Positions 21,414 through 31,567 of a stretch of 64,000 nucleotides of DNA are shown piece after piece (the stretch's first letter is position 1; every line of letters starts with the position of its first letter). Made by a program: the position numbers and the translations under genes. This DNA is from Otatea glauca. Taxonomy: Eukaryota > Streptophyta > Magnoliopsida > Poales > Poaceae. The DNA lies in assembly GCA_036346275.1 (NCBI GenBank), contig CM070715.1, positions 73,457,667-73,521,666 on the forward strand, given 5' to 3'. The notes beneath the pieces were generated by a model that worked only from the letters and a program-made list of their open reading frames with translations, did no database searches and was not told the DNA's origin.

Positions 21414-22967
21414 GATGGTGATATGGTAGAAGCAGAAATGAAGACCGAGCTACTTGTTCTGTCTCCTAGTTTGCAACCGAAGGTCCGTCTCCAGTTAATT
21501 TGTCGATAGACCTTCTAACGACAAAGCTTATATCATCAATTAAAATGAAGATAGAGGTATATTTTTTAAAAAAAATTGGTAGATTATTTCTGTAAAACTA
21601 TTTGAAAATGTATTATTATTTTTTAAAAAAAAATCGACATAGGTAGGCCTATTCCTCTCGCACAAAATCAGAAGGGTTAACTAGACACCCACAAAGTTTT
21701 AAATGCTATTCTAGAGTTGCAATACTTTGAGAATATGACATTTATGAACTTTTCTGGACCAAATTGCCCCTCCTTCCTCCTCCTATCTAATTCTCCCATG
21801 GCTACTGCTCTTGCCACCACCGAGCTCCGGTCACTCCTCGCATGCTGTTGCTCACACCACTGAACTCTGGCCGCTGCTACTCGCCACCACCGCTCACCAT
21901 GGACCACCGCCTCGCCGAGCTCTGGCTGTCGCTACTCACCGTCGCCATGGCTAGCTGCCTCGAGCTCTCCAGCCGCCGTTGCTCACTATGGCCAGCTACC
22001 TCTCCGAGCTTTCTGGCTACCGCTGCTCAGCATGAGTCGCCCCCTCGCTAAGCTCCCGCCGTTGCTGAGGATGTGGATGCACGGGATGAGGACGACAGCA
22101 ATGAAGAGGTGGCATGGATGTGGATGGCAGTCAATCTATGGTGGTTTAGTGGAGTGTGGTGTGATAGAGTAAACTAATACATGAATACCAGGAACTAGTC
22201 TAGAGCATGATCACAAAAATAATAATGTGGAGCTTAAATCGTTAGATTTACTAACCCGGTAAAGATGAAGACGCCATTAAGCTTCGGTTGATGATTCTGA
22301 GCATCGATGAAGAGGAAAAGGGCATCGAGATCCTCTTGGTGCTAGTAGGGCCTTTGGTAGCCTCATGCTAGTTCTTAGATCGGATGATGTCGAGGATAGA
22401 GCGAAAACTCGAGGGCAAATCCTGTGTTTTGAGTGCTGGCCTCTCCCGCTTATATTCTAGCACTGGCTAACGAGATCAAAACCAAAATCAGTTGGAATGC
22501 TTCCGATCAGAGCGCGCATGAGATTGAGGTGGGAATAGCCCCTAAGAAACCTCCTGGTAGTTAGCTTCAAAACCGAAGGTCACAACTAACATGGTGGTGG
22601 TGCTTAGGATGGCGAAAGGCGAGGTGGCGGTGAGAGAGGACAAAGAGAAAGAATGGAATCAGGAAGAATTAAAGGAGGTATGTGGGGTATTTAGATTCAA
22701 AAGTGATCATAATGGCATGTTTCAAAGATTTCACACTATGGATATCTCTAATTTTGAACTTGACAGTGGTATATTTTAAAAGTGGAAACTTTATCAGGTA
22801 TGGTATGTATCTAATTAACGTATCTTTTCGACAAGTTCACAATAGCAAGTTTCAGCCTTTCAGGTCGTCTGGAGTACAAGGATACTTTTAGATTTACGTA
22901 AAAGTTAAAATATTCCCTATGAAATTTATGTGTTCCAACGCTCTTCTTGTGCCTTTTGTGATGTAAG
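21414..22967. other. Intergenic, degenerate repetitive sequence
   Basis: Contains a GC-rich block (21780-22080) of CTCGCC, CACCACCG and GAGCTC words that opens short frames on both strands without recognisable domains, and AT-rich flanks. It resembles decayed transposon sequence carrying a gene 5' part, but I cannot assign it. Confidence 0.35.
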
Positions 22968-22980
22968 CATCGTGTACATG

Positions 22981-23223
22981 AGGACCGGGGCTTACTTGGT
23001 TGGTTCGGGAGTCGTTAAATTCCCGGTCGGTCGAGAGTTCGATCTCGGGACTCACATGAATAAAAATTCAAGAACGGATACACACATACATGCGTATTCA
23101 ATGGGACAATATATTTTCATGCTACGATAGTCTTGGAGCCTCTAATCACTTCCTTAGCATGTGGAACGGACACGCACACGTGTGTGAGTGTGGCGTGGGT
23201 TGTGTGCATACTTGTAAAAAAAA
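22981..23223 (+). mobile_element. tRNA-derived SINE with 13-bp target duplication
   Basis: Begins AGGACCGGGGCTTACTTGGT (A-box-like TTGGTTGGTTCGGGAG follows), has a B box GAGTTCGATCTC at about 23034-23045, a body with a GTGTGTGAGTGTGGCGTGGG block, and ends in TTGTAAAAAAAA. Flanks CATCGTGTACATG (22968-22980) and CATAGTGTACATG (23224-23236) are a 13-bp target duplication with one mismatch. Length of about 243 bp, internal Pol III boxes and A-tail fit a grass SINE moved by an L1-type machinery. Confidence 0.82.
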
Positions 23224-23236
23224 CATAGTGTACATG

Positions 23237-23652
23237 CATGTTTGAGCATTGAAATACAGAAAACAGGTGTTATTTGATCTATTGATCAAGGATTGAAAAC
23301 GAAAAGTTTTGGTCAGAGGAGGGTAAGGGGTTTTCAATACAAACGTCCTATCTCAAGTTAATACTAAGTTAAACTGTTTTTAATTTACTTAATCCAAGAG
23401 TTATAAAAAAGACGTACAAATGGATTGGTTTAACATACGGAGTTTCTTCTTTGCAAACAAAGCTCCATAATTACCCCAGTAATCGAAAGTATCCACCCTT
23501 TTGGCCTTTTATACCCAGAGAGTGATTACACTCCAATAAACAAATCCCCATGTGGTAAACATGTAAAAGCTATAAACCAAAAAAAACAACCCTAAGATTC
23601 CCTTTGAATAACACACTTGAAAATAGTTTTGCCTGAAATCAAAAGGCATACG
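23237..23652. other. Intergenic, nothing recognised
   Basis: AT-rich sequence between the SINE and a MITE. No supported feature. Confidence 0.4.
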
Positions 23653-23655
23653 CTA

Positions 23656-23929
23656 AGGGTACGTACAGTGGTCTATATCAGCTGTAAGCTATGCTACATA
23701 GGATTTTTGTGATGTGGATGAGAAAGAAAGATGATGTTTATTATTTAACAAACGGTTTTATGGACAGTTTTATATTGTATATGCTATTGTATAGATACAG
23801 TATTAATTGTATGAGAGACTATTATATACCACTATATAAACAATCTATTGTATGAGTTATTTTTAATGCTGTCTATAGATAACATATAGGATGTATTACA
23901 GACAACCACCATCTATACCTGTAAATGCA
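23656..23929. mobile_element. PIF/Harbinger-like MITE (copy 1)
   Basis: Starts AGGGTACGTACAGTGGTC and ends ...ACCTGTAAATGCA with CTA on both sides (23653-23655 and 23930-23932), a 3-bp target duplication. The reverse complement of the element at 41342-41580 matches it along its length (AGGATTTT, GAGAAAGAAA, TATGAGTT, GTATTACAGACA). AT-rich, non-coding, about 245 bp upstream of the GATL start codon and so within its promoter region. Confidence 0.75.
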
Positions 23930-24135
23930 CTAGCGCTAGTATAGCAGCTAAATGTAAAATTAATGTGCCACACTTCAGTCACGCAAAGTGGTAATAAGAT
24001 CATGCAACTATTTAACCACTTCCTTAATCACGTCCTTAATTACACATTCAAACACGCTTATTTCCTTGATCTAAGTGCTAACTCTCCAAGCCTTTGACCC
24101 AAGTTTGACACCTCTCCGCACGCAGCACAAGCCCA

Positions 24136-24143
24136 TATATAAA
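24136..24143 (+). promoter_or_regulatory. TATA box of the GATL gene
   Basis: TATATAAA lies 32-39 bp upstream of the ATG at 24175, followed by ACACGCGCGCGC. If transcription starts about 30 bp after it, the 5' UTR would be very short (under about 15 nt). Confidence 0.6.
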
Positions 24144-24174
24144 CACGCGCGCGCTTACACACAGACGCAAAGAC

Positions 24175-25227
24175 ATGTCGCGTGCTTCCCTCCTCGTCTT
24201 GCTCTTCTGCGCCGCCGCAGGCGGGGCCGAGGCTGCGGCGATGCCGGTGCCACCGCGGTTCCGGGAGGCGGCGCACTTCACCAACTCGGCGGCTGCGAAG
24301 TGCCCGCCGCCGCTGCCGGCGTTGGACGCCGACGCGGCGTGCTCGCCGCACGCGGCGGTGCACGTGGCGATGACGCTGGACTCGTCCTACCTGTGGGGCA
24401 CCATGGCCGCGGTGCTCTCCGTCCTGCGGCACGCGTCCTGCCCGGAGTCCGTCCACTTCCACTTCCTGGCCTCCGCCGCCGCGGGGTCGCCGGCGGAGCT
24501 GAGGGCCACCATCCGCGCGTCGTTCCGTTCGCTTGCGTTCCGGGTGTACCCGTTCGACGAGTCCCACGTGGCCCGGCTCATCTCCACCTCCATCCGCGGC
24601 GCTCTCAACAGGCCTCTCAACTACGCGCGCTCCTACCTCGCCTTGACGCTCCCCGCCTGCGTGCACCGCGTCGTGTACCTAGACTCCGACGTCGTCCTCA
24701 CCGACGACATCGCCGCGCTCGCCGCAACCCCGCTCCCGGGTGAGATGGCGGTGGCCGCGCCCGAGTATTGCGGCGCCAACTTCACCGTCTACTTCACGCC
24801 GGGGTTCTGGGCGAGCCCGGCGCTGTCGGCGACCTTCGCGGGGCGGCGCCCGTGCTACTTCAACACGGGCGTGATGGTGCTCCACCTCGCGCGGTGGCGG
24901 CGGGCGGGCTACACGGCGCAGATCGAGGAGTGGATGGAGCTGCAGAAACGGGTGCGCATCTACGAGCTGGGCTCGCTGCCGCCGTTCCTGCTCGTGTTCG
25001 CCGGCCGGATCGCGGCTGTGGACCACCGGTGGAACCAACACGGCCTCGGCGGGGACAACTACCGAGGCCTCTGCCGCGGGCTGCACGCCGGCGCGGTCAG
25101 CCTGCTGCACTGGAGCGGCAAGGGGAAGCCATGGGACCGGCTCGACGCCGGACGGCCATGCCCGCTCGACGCGATCTGGGCCAAGTACGACATGCTCCGG
25201 CCGGCCGCCGGGATCGAGAGTTCGTGA
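24175..25227 (+). CDS. Galacturonosyltransferase-like (GATL) family GT8 enzyme
   Basis: A 350-residue intronless protein, the usual GATL length and structure. Residues 1-22 form a hydrophobic signal segment (ASLLVLLFCAAAGG). The GT8 fold is marked by HVAMTLDSSYLWGT, the DSD metal/sugar-nucleotide motif at residues 170-172 (VVYLDSDVVLTDD), CYFNTGVMVLHL, VDHRWNQHGLGGDN, and HWSGKGKPW at about 312-320. GATL proteins act in the Golgi or endomembranes on pectin and xylan-related wall polysaccharides; the exact acceptor is not established from sequence. An Asn-Phe-Thr sequon follows the catalytic motif. GC content is very high, typical of monocot single-exon genes. The ATG at 24175 gives the signal peptide directly and follows a TATA box. 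Confidence 0.93.
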   Translation: MSRASLLVLLFCAAAGGAEAAAMPVPPRFREAAHFTNSAAAKCPPPLPALDADAACSPHAAVHVAMTLDSSYLWGTMAAVLSVLRHASCPESVHFHFLASAAAGSPAELRATIRASFRSLAFRVYPFDESHVARLISTSIRGALNRPLNYARSYLALTLPACVHRVVYLDSDVVLTDDIAALAATPLPGEMAVAAPEYCGANFTVYFTPGFWASPALSATFAGRRPCYFNTGVMVLHLARWRRAGYTAQIEEWMELQKRVRIYELGSLPPFLLVFAGRIAAVDHRWNQHGLGGDNYRGLCRGLHAGAVSLLHWSGKGKPWDRLDAGRPCPLDAIWAKYDMLRPAAGIESS

Positions 25228-25438
25228 ATCATGATGGTGTTCGAGCGAGAGAGAGCTCTTTTTTTTTTTGGTTGCTTTAGAACATCTCTTCGTTCTTTTG
25301 TTGCCTTAGATATTGGTAGATCAGAATGTTCATGCCAAATGTATACCTTCCATTATAGGGGAAGGAATCCCCGGCCTCCCACCAAAGACACGTCAGCGTT
25401 TTGAGCAGAGAAAACCCTCCGTTTTTCATAGTTACGTA
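25228..25438. other. GATL 3' flank
   Basis: Contains a T-rich stretch after the stop and no clear further feature. It presumably includes the GATL 3' UTR. Confidence 0.4.
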
Positions 25439-25799
25439 CTAGTATAGTGTATGTCTTCCGGTTTCCTTTTCCCAGCACGTAATATATGATCTTTTCCTTT
25501 TCTAGAACGTTTGTTTCCTTTTCCTTAATTCTAGGATATTTGTTTCCTTTTCCTTGAGATGATACTGGAGATGAGGGGAGATCTGTTGTGGGCCACAGGG
25601 ATGAGTTAGACACACTAAACAATGGCCATCGGATGTGGGTTAGTAAAGCTGAGGAAAGATCTGAGAGGTTAATTTTGATGGAGGCAAGTTTCTGAGGACG
25701 TTTCGCTGGGTGCATGAAGATTGGGCCATCACTAGTGGGGTGCATTATTTAGGGTGGACGTAGAAAAGAATGCTTAGGTGCATTATAAAGGCGTATAGA
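25439..25799 (-). mobile_element. Short Helitron derivative (same family as 6698-8534)
   Basis: On the minus strand it begins A|TCTATACGCCTTTATAATGC (25799) and ends CACTATACTAG|T (25439). The interior matches the 5' block of the 6698-8534 element (GACACACTAAACAATGGCCA, GGATGTGGGTTAGTAAAGCT, and the GTTTCCTTTTCC repeats). At 361 bp it has only the conserved ends; the terminal GC hairpin is not evident. Confidence 0.7.
25480..25557. repeat. GTTTCCTTTTCCTT short tandem motif
   Basis: GTTTGTTTCCTTTTCC-like units recur three to four times here and at 7680-7795 in the larger Helitron copy, so it is a family-specific internal repeat. Confidence 0.65.
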
Positions 25800-26716
25800 T
25801 AAGTCCACGTTTTCTAGGCCATTGATCTTGTCGGTTCGAGCCTATCCACCCGTCCACGCGGTGCCGTACGGGCAGCTGTTTCTTCGCCAATCGATCGCGA
25901 TCGCGTCACGGTGGCCTCACTCCGTGCCGGACTTGCGATGGCTAATAAAGCTTCGTGGAATCGCTCCTTCCGGAGCCCTCGAGGCCACGCCGCCGCCTCC
26001 TGAACACCCCATGGAGCTCACCCTTCTCCTCTTGCCCCACCCTCCCCATCGCCCCCGTCACCGCACCCATGCCGCTCCTCGCCGTCATCGCCGCCTGTCC
26101 GCTCGCCGTCCCTATGCCTCACCTCCTCTTCTCGCCCTCGCCCCATCCTGCTTCACCTCCCTAAGCTAGGCTGCCGCCGTCGATCTGTCCTCAGCTGCCA
26201 GTCTGGTCGGCTCCTCGCGTTCCTCGTGCCCTCACACGCCTACTTCATTTGCTTCCTCCCACCATAGCCTCTGGATTTGATGGCTCCGAAGGCGGCGTTG
26301 ACCAGCGGCGCCAGCGAATCCCCCCTGCGCCCGTTCCCTAATTCCTGCTCCTCGCCGCGAGCCAACCCAGGCGACAGTGCCGTCGGCCCCGTGCATGTTG
26401 TACAAATCTGACCGGAGCCCCGGCCAATCGCTGTCCGTTGTTCGCCATCCGGCCCTTCCGCTTGCTCCTCCCTGCTCGCTCTGGCCATTGGCCCCCGTTC
26501 TTTGGCCCGGTCCGTTGCCGACGGTTCTTGAAGCACTGTTACTTTCCGTTCCTATCGTCTCTCGCCTGGTTACATCGTGGCGGAAGCCCACGCGCGTCAT
26601 CAGCTCGCCTCGCCCACTTCGTCCCTGGTTCTTGCCCCGAGGTGCCGCAGTCTCGTGTGCTTCGCCGGTTGCTTATAGGGGAAGTTCTTGGTTGGAGAGG
26701 AGGAGGCGAGGAATGC

Positions 26717-26909
26717 ATGTTACCCCCTGATCTAATCCACCGTCGCCCACAAGGCTCGGTGCCCGGTGACCCGCCGCGCTCCAGCAGCACCGGCGCGAGT
26801 GCCAGGCCGAGCCTACTGTTGACGGCAGACCCCAAGCCCCGGCTTCGGTGGGCGGCCGACCTCCACGAGTGCTTCATCGACGCCGTTGCCCAACTCGGGC
26901 AGCCCGAGA
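26717..26909 (+). pseudogene. GARP/MYB-like (G2-like, MYB-CC type) first-exon fragment
   Basis: The frame from the ATG at 26717 encodes LLLTADPKPRLRWAADLHEC followed by FIDAVAQLGQPE, the first half of a GARP B-motif (family consensus is KPRLRWTPELHERFVDAV). It ends at a plausible donor GAGA|GTGAGA (26910). No second exon with the SHLQKYR half of the domain was found downstream in the expected frame, so only the first exon seems present. Altered positions (T/P to A/A, R to C) suggest loss of constraint. The C-rich upstream part may be the captured promoter and 5' UTR. Confidence 0.6.
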
Positions 26910-27309
26910 GTGAGATGCTCCGCACCCCCCTCTCTCTCCCATTTTCTCTGATCTTGTTGCTTGATGCTCTCCAGTTCGACCATAGTATGGCCATTGGAGG
27001 GCGGTGTGGTTCGTTGGTGGGTGTGTTTCTTGGTTGGTGTGGCCGTGTGCTTTGCTTGTTGCGAGGATGGATTCCAGCAACATGTGAGGCTCTTTCTGGT
27101 TTTGGAGCAAGGATTGGAGCGAGATTGGGGATGCTTGTGCTGAAATTGGCTCTTTTGGTTTTGGAGCAAGGATTGGATACAATATCAAAGCTAAAGGTAG
27201 AAAGAAAATCTAGAATTGATAAGGTCCTTTTAGGCTTCTTTTCTTCTCGGTTTTTAGTTAGTATATTAGTTCTGCATCAACACATTTTCAAACCATCATT
27301 TCCTTACAG

Positions 27310-27800
27310 ATGAGAGAGACACTGGAATCGTTATGTCAACTATGTAAGTTAATGGACTCTTCTGAAGAAGGAGGGAGACAATTTAGCAACGTAATGAGCG
27401 TTCTCATATCACCAGAAGAGGGAATCACATCCCCTGGCATTCTTTCTCAGGAAACGATCGAGAAGGTTTTATCAGTTTGTCTTTGTTCTATTCTTTACTA
27501 CATTGTTCACTATAGCGAAAATACCTGTTCCTATACAAGACCAGAGTAAAAATAGGCCGCATATGATATTCTCATTTGGGGATGAGGATGAAGTGGAAGA
27601 TAAATCAGAGTATGATAACTTTCAAAACGAACTGTTGATGGAATTGGATTTTGCCTTAAAATCCATCAACATTAGAATAAGAAAGGTGATGAAAGTGTTT
27701 AAATGTTCATATTTTAAGACCATCCTCATCAGACAAGCTGTTGCCTCAATGTATCCAGGATGTTTTGATATTCAATTGCAAAATCTATAACTGGTTGTGT
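27310..27800 (+). pseudogene. Exon-like acidic module of unknown gene (captured fragment)
   Basis: Two exon-like parts: ETLESLCQLCKLMDSSEEGG...ILSQETIEK (27310-27465, donor AAG|GTTTTA) and PIQDQSKNRPHMIFSFGDED followed by EVEDKSEYDNFQNELLMELD (about 27515-27690, donor AAG|GTGATG). The second part occurs twice more at 36010-36560 as an inverted pair. I do not recognise the family with confidence. The stretch ...NELLMELDFAL... preceded by acidic residues faintly recalls CLASSY-type SNF2 proteins, but this is only a weak resemblance. Confidence 0.45.
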
Positions 27801-28039
27801 CTTGTAAATGTCGTTGCAGAAATATCTAAAAAGAAGAAAATTTCGACCAACATATACTAATCATGGAAGTTCTGCCAAAAGAGGTAGGTAAAAAATATTA
27901 TTTTATAGTTCAAGACAAGAAGACCTTACCACAAATATGATACGACAAATATGATAATAAAATATTTCATAGTTCAGGTGATAATACATTAACAAAATAT
28001 GATATATACCACAAATATCAACAAGCGTATATTGAGAAA

Positions 28040-28400
28040 CCACATTATTAGATAGTTCAAGACAAGAAGACCTTAGAGGTTTTTTATGTCTGTCATCATA
28101 TGTGCCATAGCTTCTGCAACAGAGGCTTCTCTGTTCTCTCTGAAGTTCCACAACTCCAGTACAGTGCCGATTTGTTTGATACCAATAACCGAATGATCTC
28201 CAGTCATATCTCTTAATCCCTACAATAGTGACCATGTTGTTGTGAAAAACGGTGTGTTGGTATATTATTAGTAACCACGTCGAATTAAATACTACAAACC
28301 TTTATATTACCTCTATAAGCTCAACTTTGGCTTCTTCCAGCTCTGCATTCGCTCTGCGGTCCTTAATGATAAGTGCCGTGTTAAGAGATTTAATAGCTTG
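28040..28400 (-). pseudogene. XH-domain fragment of an IDN2/FDM-like gene
   Basis: On the minus strand, about 28395-28320 encodes LNTALIIKDRRANAELEEAK, matching the coiled coil before the XH domain (family LNQTLIVKER..NDELQEARKELI), ending at donor GAG|GTAATA. After an intron, about 28225-28078 encodes GLRDMTGDHSVIGIKQIG then TVLELWNFRENREASVAEAM, matching the start and the end of an XH domain (IGVKRMG ... ELWNFKEGRKA). The middle of XH is absent. IDN2/FDM proteins bind RNA duplexes in RNA-directed DNA methylation. Retained intron shows DNA-level capture, not retroposition. Confidence 0.65.
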
Positions 28401-29061
28401 CAATTGATCTCAAGTATTTCTGTGCTACCTCACTTGATCTCAGCGAGTTCTGGTTCCTTTGCTTTTGTAGTTGATATTCTCGTCTCTAGCTACTGTTTTA
28501 TCCAAATTTAGGACGTAATTTAATCATTTCACTAGAGTTTGGTAGCTGCAGCCACATTTGATATGAATGCAGGTATTTTTACTTATTGTACTTAACATAA
28601 TTGAACTAAGGTAATACCTCTATCTCCTTGTTCTACTCATAGCTAACTGTATTCCGTTGCTCAAAATCATGGAGTTGTTCGTAACTTCTATAGTGTTATC
28701 TGGTATCAATTGTTTTGTTCGACCCTTTAGATCATATGGTTGAGAATGAGAGCAAACCTTCCTATATCTTCCTTTTATAAATTAATTTAGGTTGTTTCAA
28801 ACGAACTATACACATTATCAACTTTTAGATAGTAATTATTATGGGAGGTTTCCTTCTAATATTTGCCTTCTATAGAATAGTTGGAAAAAAAAAAACAAGA
28901 TTCCCGGAGGAAATTGCCATATTCTCATTTACTTTCAGATAGTAAGAACCTGCACATTTCTTTTTTTGGTTTCGAAATTGTTTTTGTCTATTGGTCTTTG
29001 ATGCGGGGTCCATATTGATACGTTTAGTCACATACTTTTGCTTTGTCAAAATCCATTTGGC

Positions 29062-29087
29062 GTAGCGTGGCGCGCTACCCTGGCTAG
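29062..29087 (+). mobile_element. Helitron 3' terminus (hairpin + CTAG)
   Basis: GTAGCG-TGGCG-CGCTAC (29062-29078) is a perfect 6-bp stem with a 5-nt loop. After CCTGG comes CTAG (29084-29087) and then T, the standard 3' end of a Helitron in plus orientation. The matching 5' end (TC after A) was not located. If this Helitron extends leftwards it may be the vehicle of the gene fragments at 26.7-28.4 kb; that is inference. Confidence 0.6.
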
Positions 29088-29941
29088 TGTACATAATGTT
29101 TAGAGGATTAATAGAGATGGATTATTTTTGGGGATTTACGTACTGAGTATGAGTATATATTGGTCAAATAAAATGTATTTCCTAACAGTCGGATCGAGAT
29201 CCAACAACCACGTTGCCACGTCCCATTGCTCTACAAATTGGACCACATCCCGTCGCCCAACCCTAGCATGCTCCCACCTGCATCCTCCGCCGCTGCCACT
29301 CAACATGTTGTCCCCCTGTCGCCTCGCCAGCATCACCCTAGTGTCGACGATCAAGACATAGGGTCCTTTACTAAACTTATAGAAAAATAAAATAAGAAAG
29401 CACAATAAAACGGAGAATTTATTGCTGTAAACAGAAAGAATATTACAAGAATAAAATTAATGTGTTCTGGGTACATATGTCACACTATTTATGCCTATCT
29501 AAGGGGTGGATGTTAACACGCTATGGGCACCTTTTGTCTCCATGTATGTGTCTTTGTTGTCTTGAACCATCACGTCCTTTGGTCAATCGTCGTGTTCCTG
29601 GGCAAACCGTCATAAGTTGGCAAATGCGCCAATAGCTACTCTCATGTTAATTACACAGGAAACAGCCATGTCACCCAACCAATTAACCTGACATAACTAA
29701 TAGAACCATATAATTGATCGTCATTGCCCATGATTCGTCTTCTCTTGGTTATAACTAGTCGTCATTGGATTTCGAACAGTTTGTTACTAAAGAGATAAGG
29801 TTTTCTTTGAATCTTGATTGTAGACATAACCGTTATGTTAAGTGGACCTTTACTAAGTGGGCTGGTCTTTCATAGGAAAATATTGACCCAGTCAAGAGTC
29901 CTCATTAGCTAGCCCTTAAGACTTAAGAAAATAAGAATAGC
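29088..29941. other. Intergenic, nothing recognised
   Basis: Short unsupported frames only, including a proline/histidine-rich one at 29128-29361 without any known domain. Confidence 0.4.
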
Positions 29942-30079
29942 AGTGATTATATGTATCACCCTCCTAATACAAGTTGCACAAATCTATAAGTAAGGTAAAA
30001 GGTAAGTAATCACTACCTACCTATGATTTATGTTTTAATATTTGTGCAACTTTCAAATAATGATACATATATAGAAGCA
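29942..30079. repeat. Imperfect inverted repeat
   Basis: The left arm (TATATGTATCA ... AAGTTGCACAAAT ... TAAGGTA) and the right arm (TACCTACC ... ATTTGTGCAACTT ... TGATACATATA) are reverse complements with gaps, separated by about 20 bp. This may be a small fold-back element. Confidence 0.6.
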
Positions 30080-31034
30080 CTTCCTAAATAAAAAATACTT
30101 ACTTAAGTCTTTCTTGCTTCGAAACGTGCATCAAGAAGATTTTCCTCTCTACATAATCATTCCAGTCATTTAATACGAACGTGGGAGAAAGGAAAATATT
30201 CTGTCCTCTTGGTAACCGCATCCACATCCACGTAGCGATAAGAATGAAGAGTAAATGTTTGATGTAAATGGGCGAACAGTTTCGGTAAAAATTGAGATAT
30301 AAAAAGACTTTCTTCTTTTTACTTTTATTTCTTACTCTTCCTACATCGTAGTCTTCATCTACATCCCTGCTGTCCCCAAGTTCTTCATCTCATTCCTCTC
30401 TCTTTCGAGCTCCTCACAATCTGAACCATGAGGATTTTGAGAAAATCTAGCTATATAGAGAGAAGATCAAGGTTGTCTTCCACCTGATCAAGGTTGTCTT
30501 CCACCTAAGTCCCTAATCAAGTGGACTCCTGCTGATAAGGAATCTACCCCGATCCCATCTAAAGGTCGGATATTTCTTTTTGCTTCTTTTTGTCAAATTA
30601 GGTTTCCGCTTGCTAGAGAGCGAATAGTTAGTAGATGTTTTTTTATCATTACAAGATCAAACTTTTTTACCTTGGACCAAATTCAATTTTGATCCCTATT
30701 GTATTTTTGTATCTTTGAGAAGCTTTTCTTGGAACTTTCTCTTTTGTTTGTCTTTTCCATAATTTCTATCAATTTACTCGCAACAGGAAGGGCCAATGGA
30801 TATGTGGTAGTATATAGTTTAAGGTGAATGACAACATGGTGAAATTAAGAATACCCTCCCCTTCTGATTAAATACACATGGCATGATTATCAGAATGAGT
30901 GGTTCTACTCTAAATTCCCTGAAGGTAGATGCCTCAAATTCATCAGAAATTCGCCGGTGAATCTTAAGCACATCCAACGTTGATAATTCAATTGAAATCA
31001 CAAATTTTGTTAGTCGAGTGTTGTATAGAAATTA
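30080..31034. other. Intergenic, nothing recognised
   Basis: AT-rich, no supported coding region. A 22-bp direct repeat (GATCAAGGTTGTCTTCCACC) occurs at about 30466 and 30487. Confidence 0.4.
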
Positions 31035-31567
31035 CTAGATGCGTGGGCGCAGTGCACGCCACGCCAGCCACCACACGCCCACCGAGTCAAAATTATGTTC
31101 CAAATTTAATGTAAGGAGTATTCTCGGGAAAAACGGATCCGATTGTAATTTCAGAATTTTTGAGAGGCCTTTGCGCAAAAAAAACTAATTTTGGATTTTT
31201 TTTGGGGCCTTCCTGCAAAGAAATGGACTTGGATATAATTTCATAAATTTTCGAGGGACTTTTCGCAAAAAAACAAAAAATTGGCGCCACGTGCTGAGGG
31301 CACGAGTCGCGCAGAGGAAAATCACGGGGCGACACGCACGCGTAGGGGCGGGGACTCAAGCACGCGATCGGCTAGTTGCGGGCGAAGTGCGCTACTACTG
31401 CGCCACACGGGCGTCGCGTCTGCCCAAGTGAGGAAATTAGTTAAGGTGTCCACGCGGGCGCGTAGGCCGGGCAACGTGGCGCAGCGCAGAGCGAACACAC
31501 CAGCTAAAAAACGACGTGGACACTGCAAGGAGGCCGGAACTCTTGAGGATTTAATATACGGAGTATG
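31035..31567 (-). mobile_element. Helitron-ended element with tRNA-like internal boxes (copy 2)
   Basis: On the minus strand the 3' end reads GGCG-TGCACTG-CGCC, then 7 nt (CACGCAT), then CTAG before T (31035). This is the same arrangement and spacing as the element ending at 20447. The other end carries CATACTCCGTATATTAAA (minus strand), again shared. Internally the minus strand has TGGCGCAGTAGTAGCGC (A-box-like, 31389-31405) and GCTTGAGTCC (B-box-like, 31352-31361) about 27 bp apart, the same spacing as in the other copy. Confidence 0.55.

Noticed and set aside
22981..23060. Functional tRNA gene
   Set aside because: A and B boxes are present but the arms do not form a full cloverleaf, and the A-tail and target duplication identify a SINE.
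24058..24743. Long open frames on the minus strand and in other plus frames over the GATL gene
   Set aside because: High GC content removes stop codons; these are shadows of the GATL coding frame, with Arg-rich or Gly-rich nonsense composition.
26232..26994. Open frames on both strands between 26.2 and 27.0 kb
   Set aside because: Only the short GARP-like exon at 26717-26909 has a recognisable domain. The others are GC-driven shadows.
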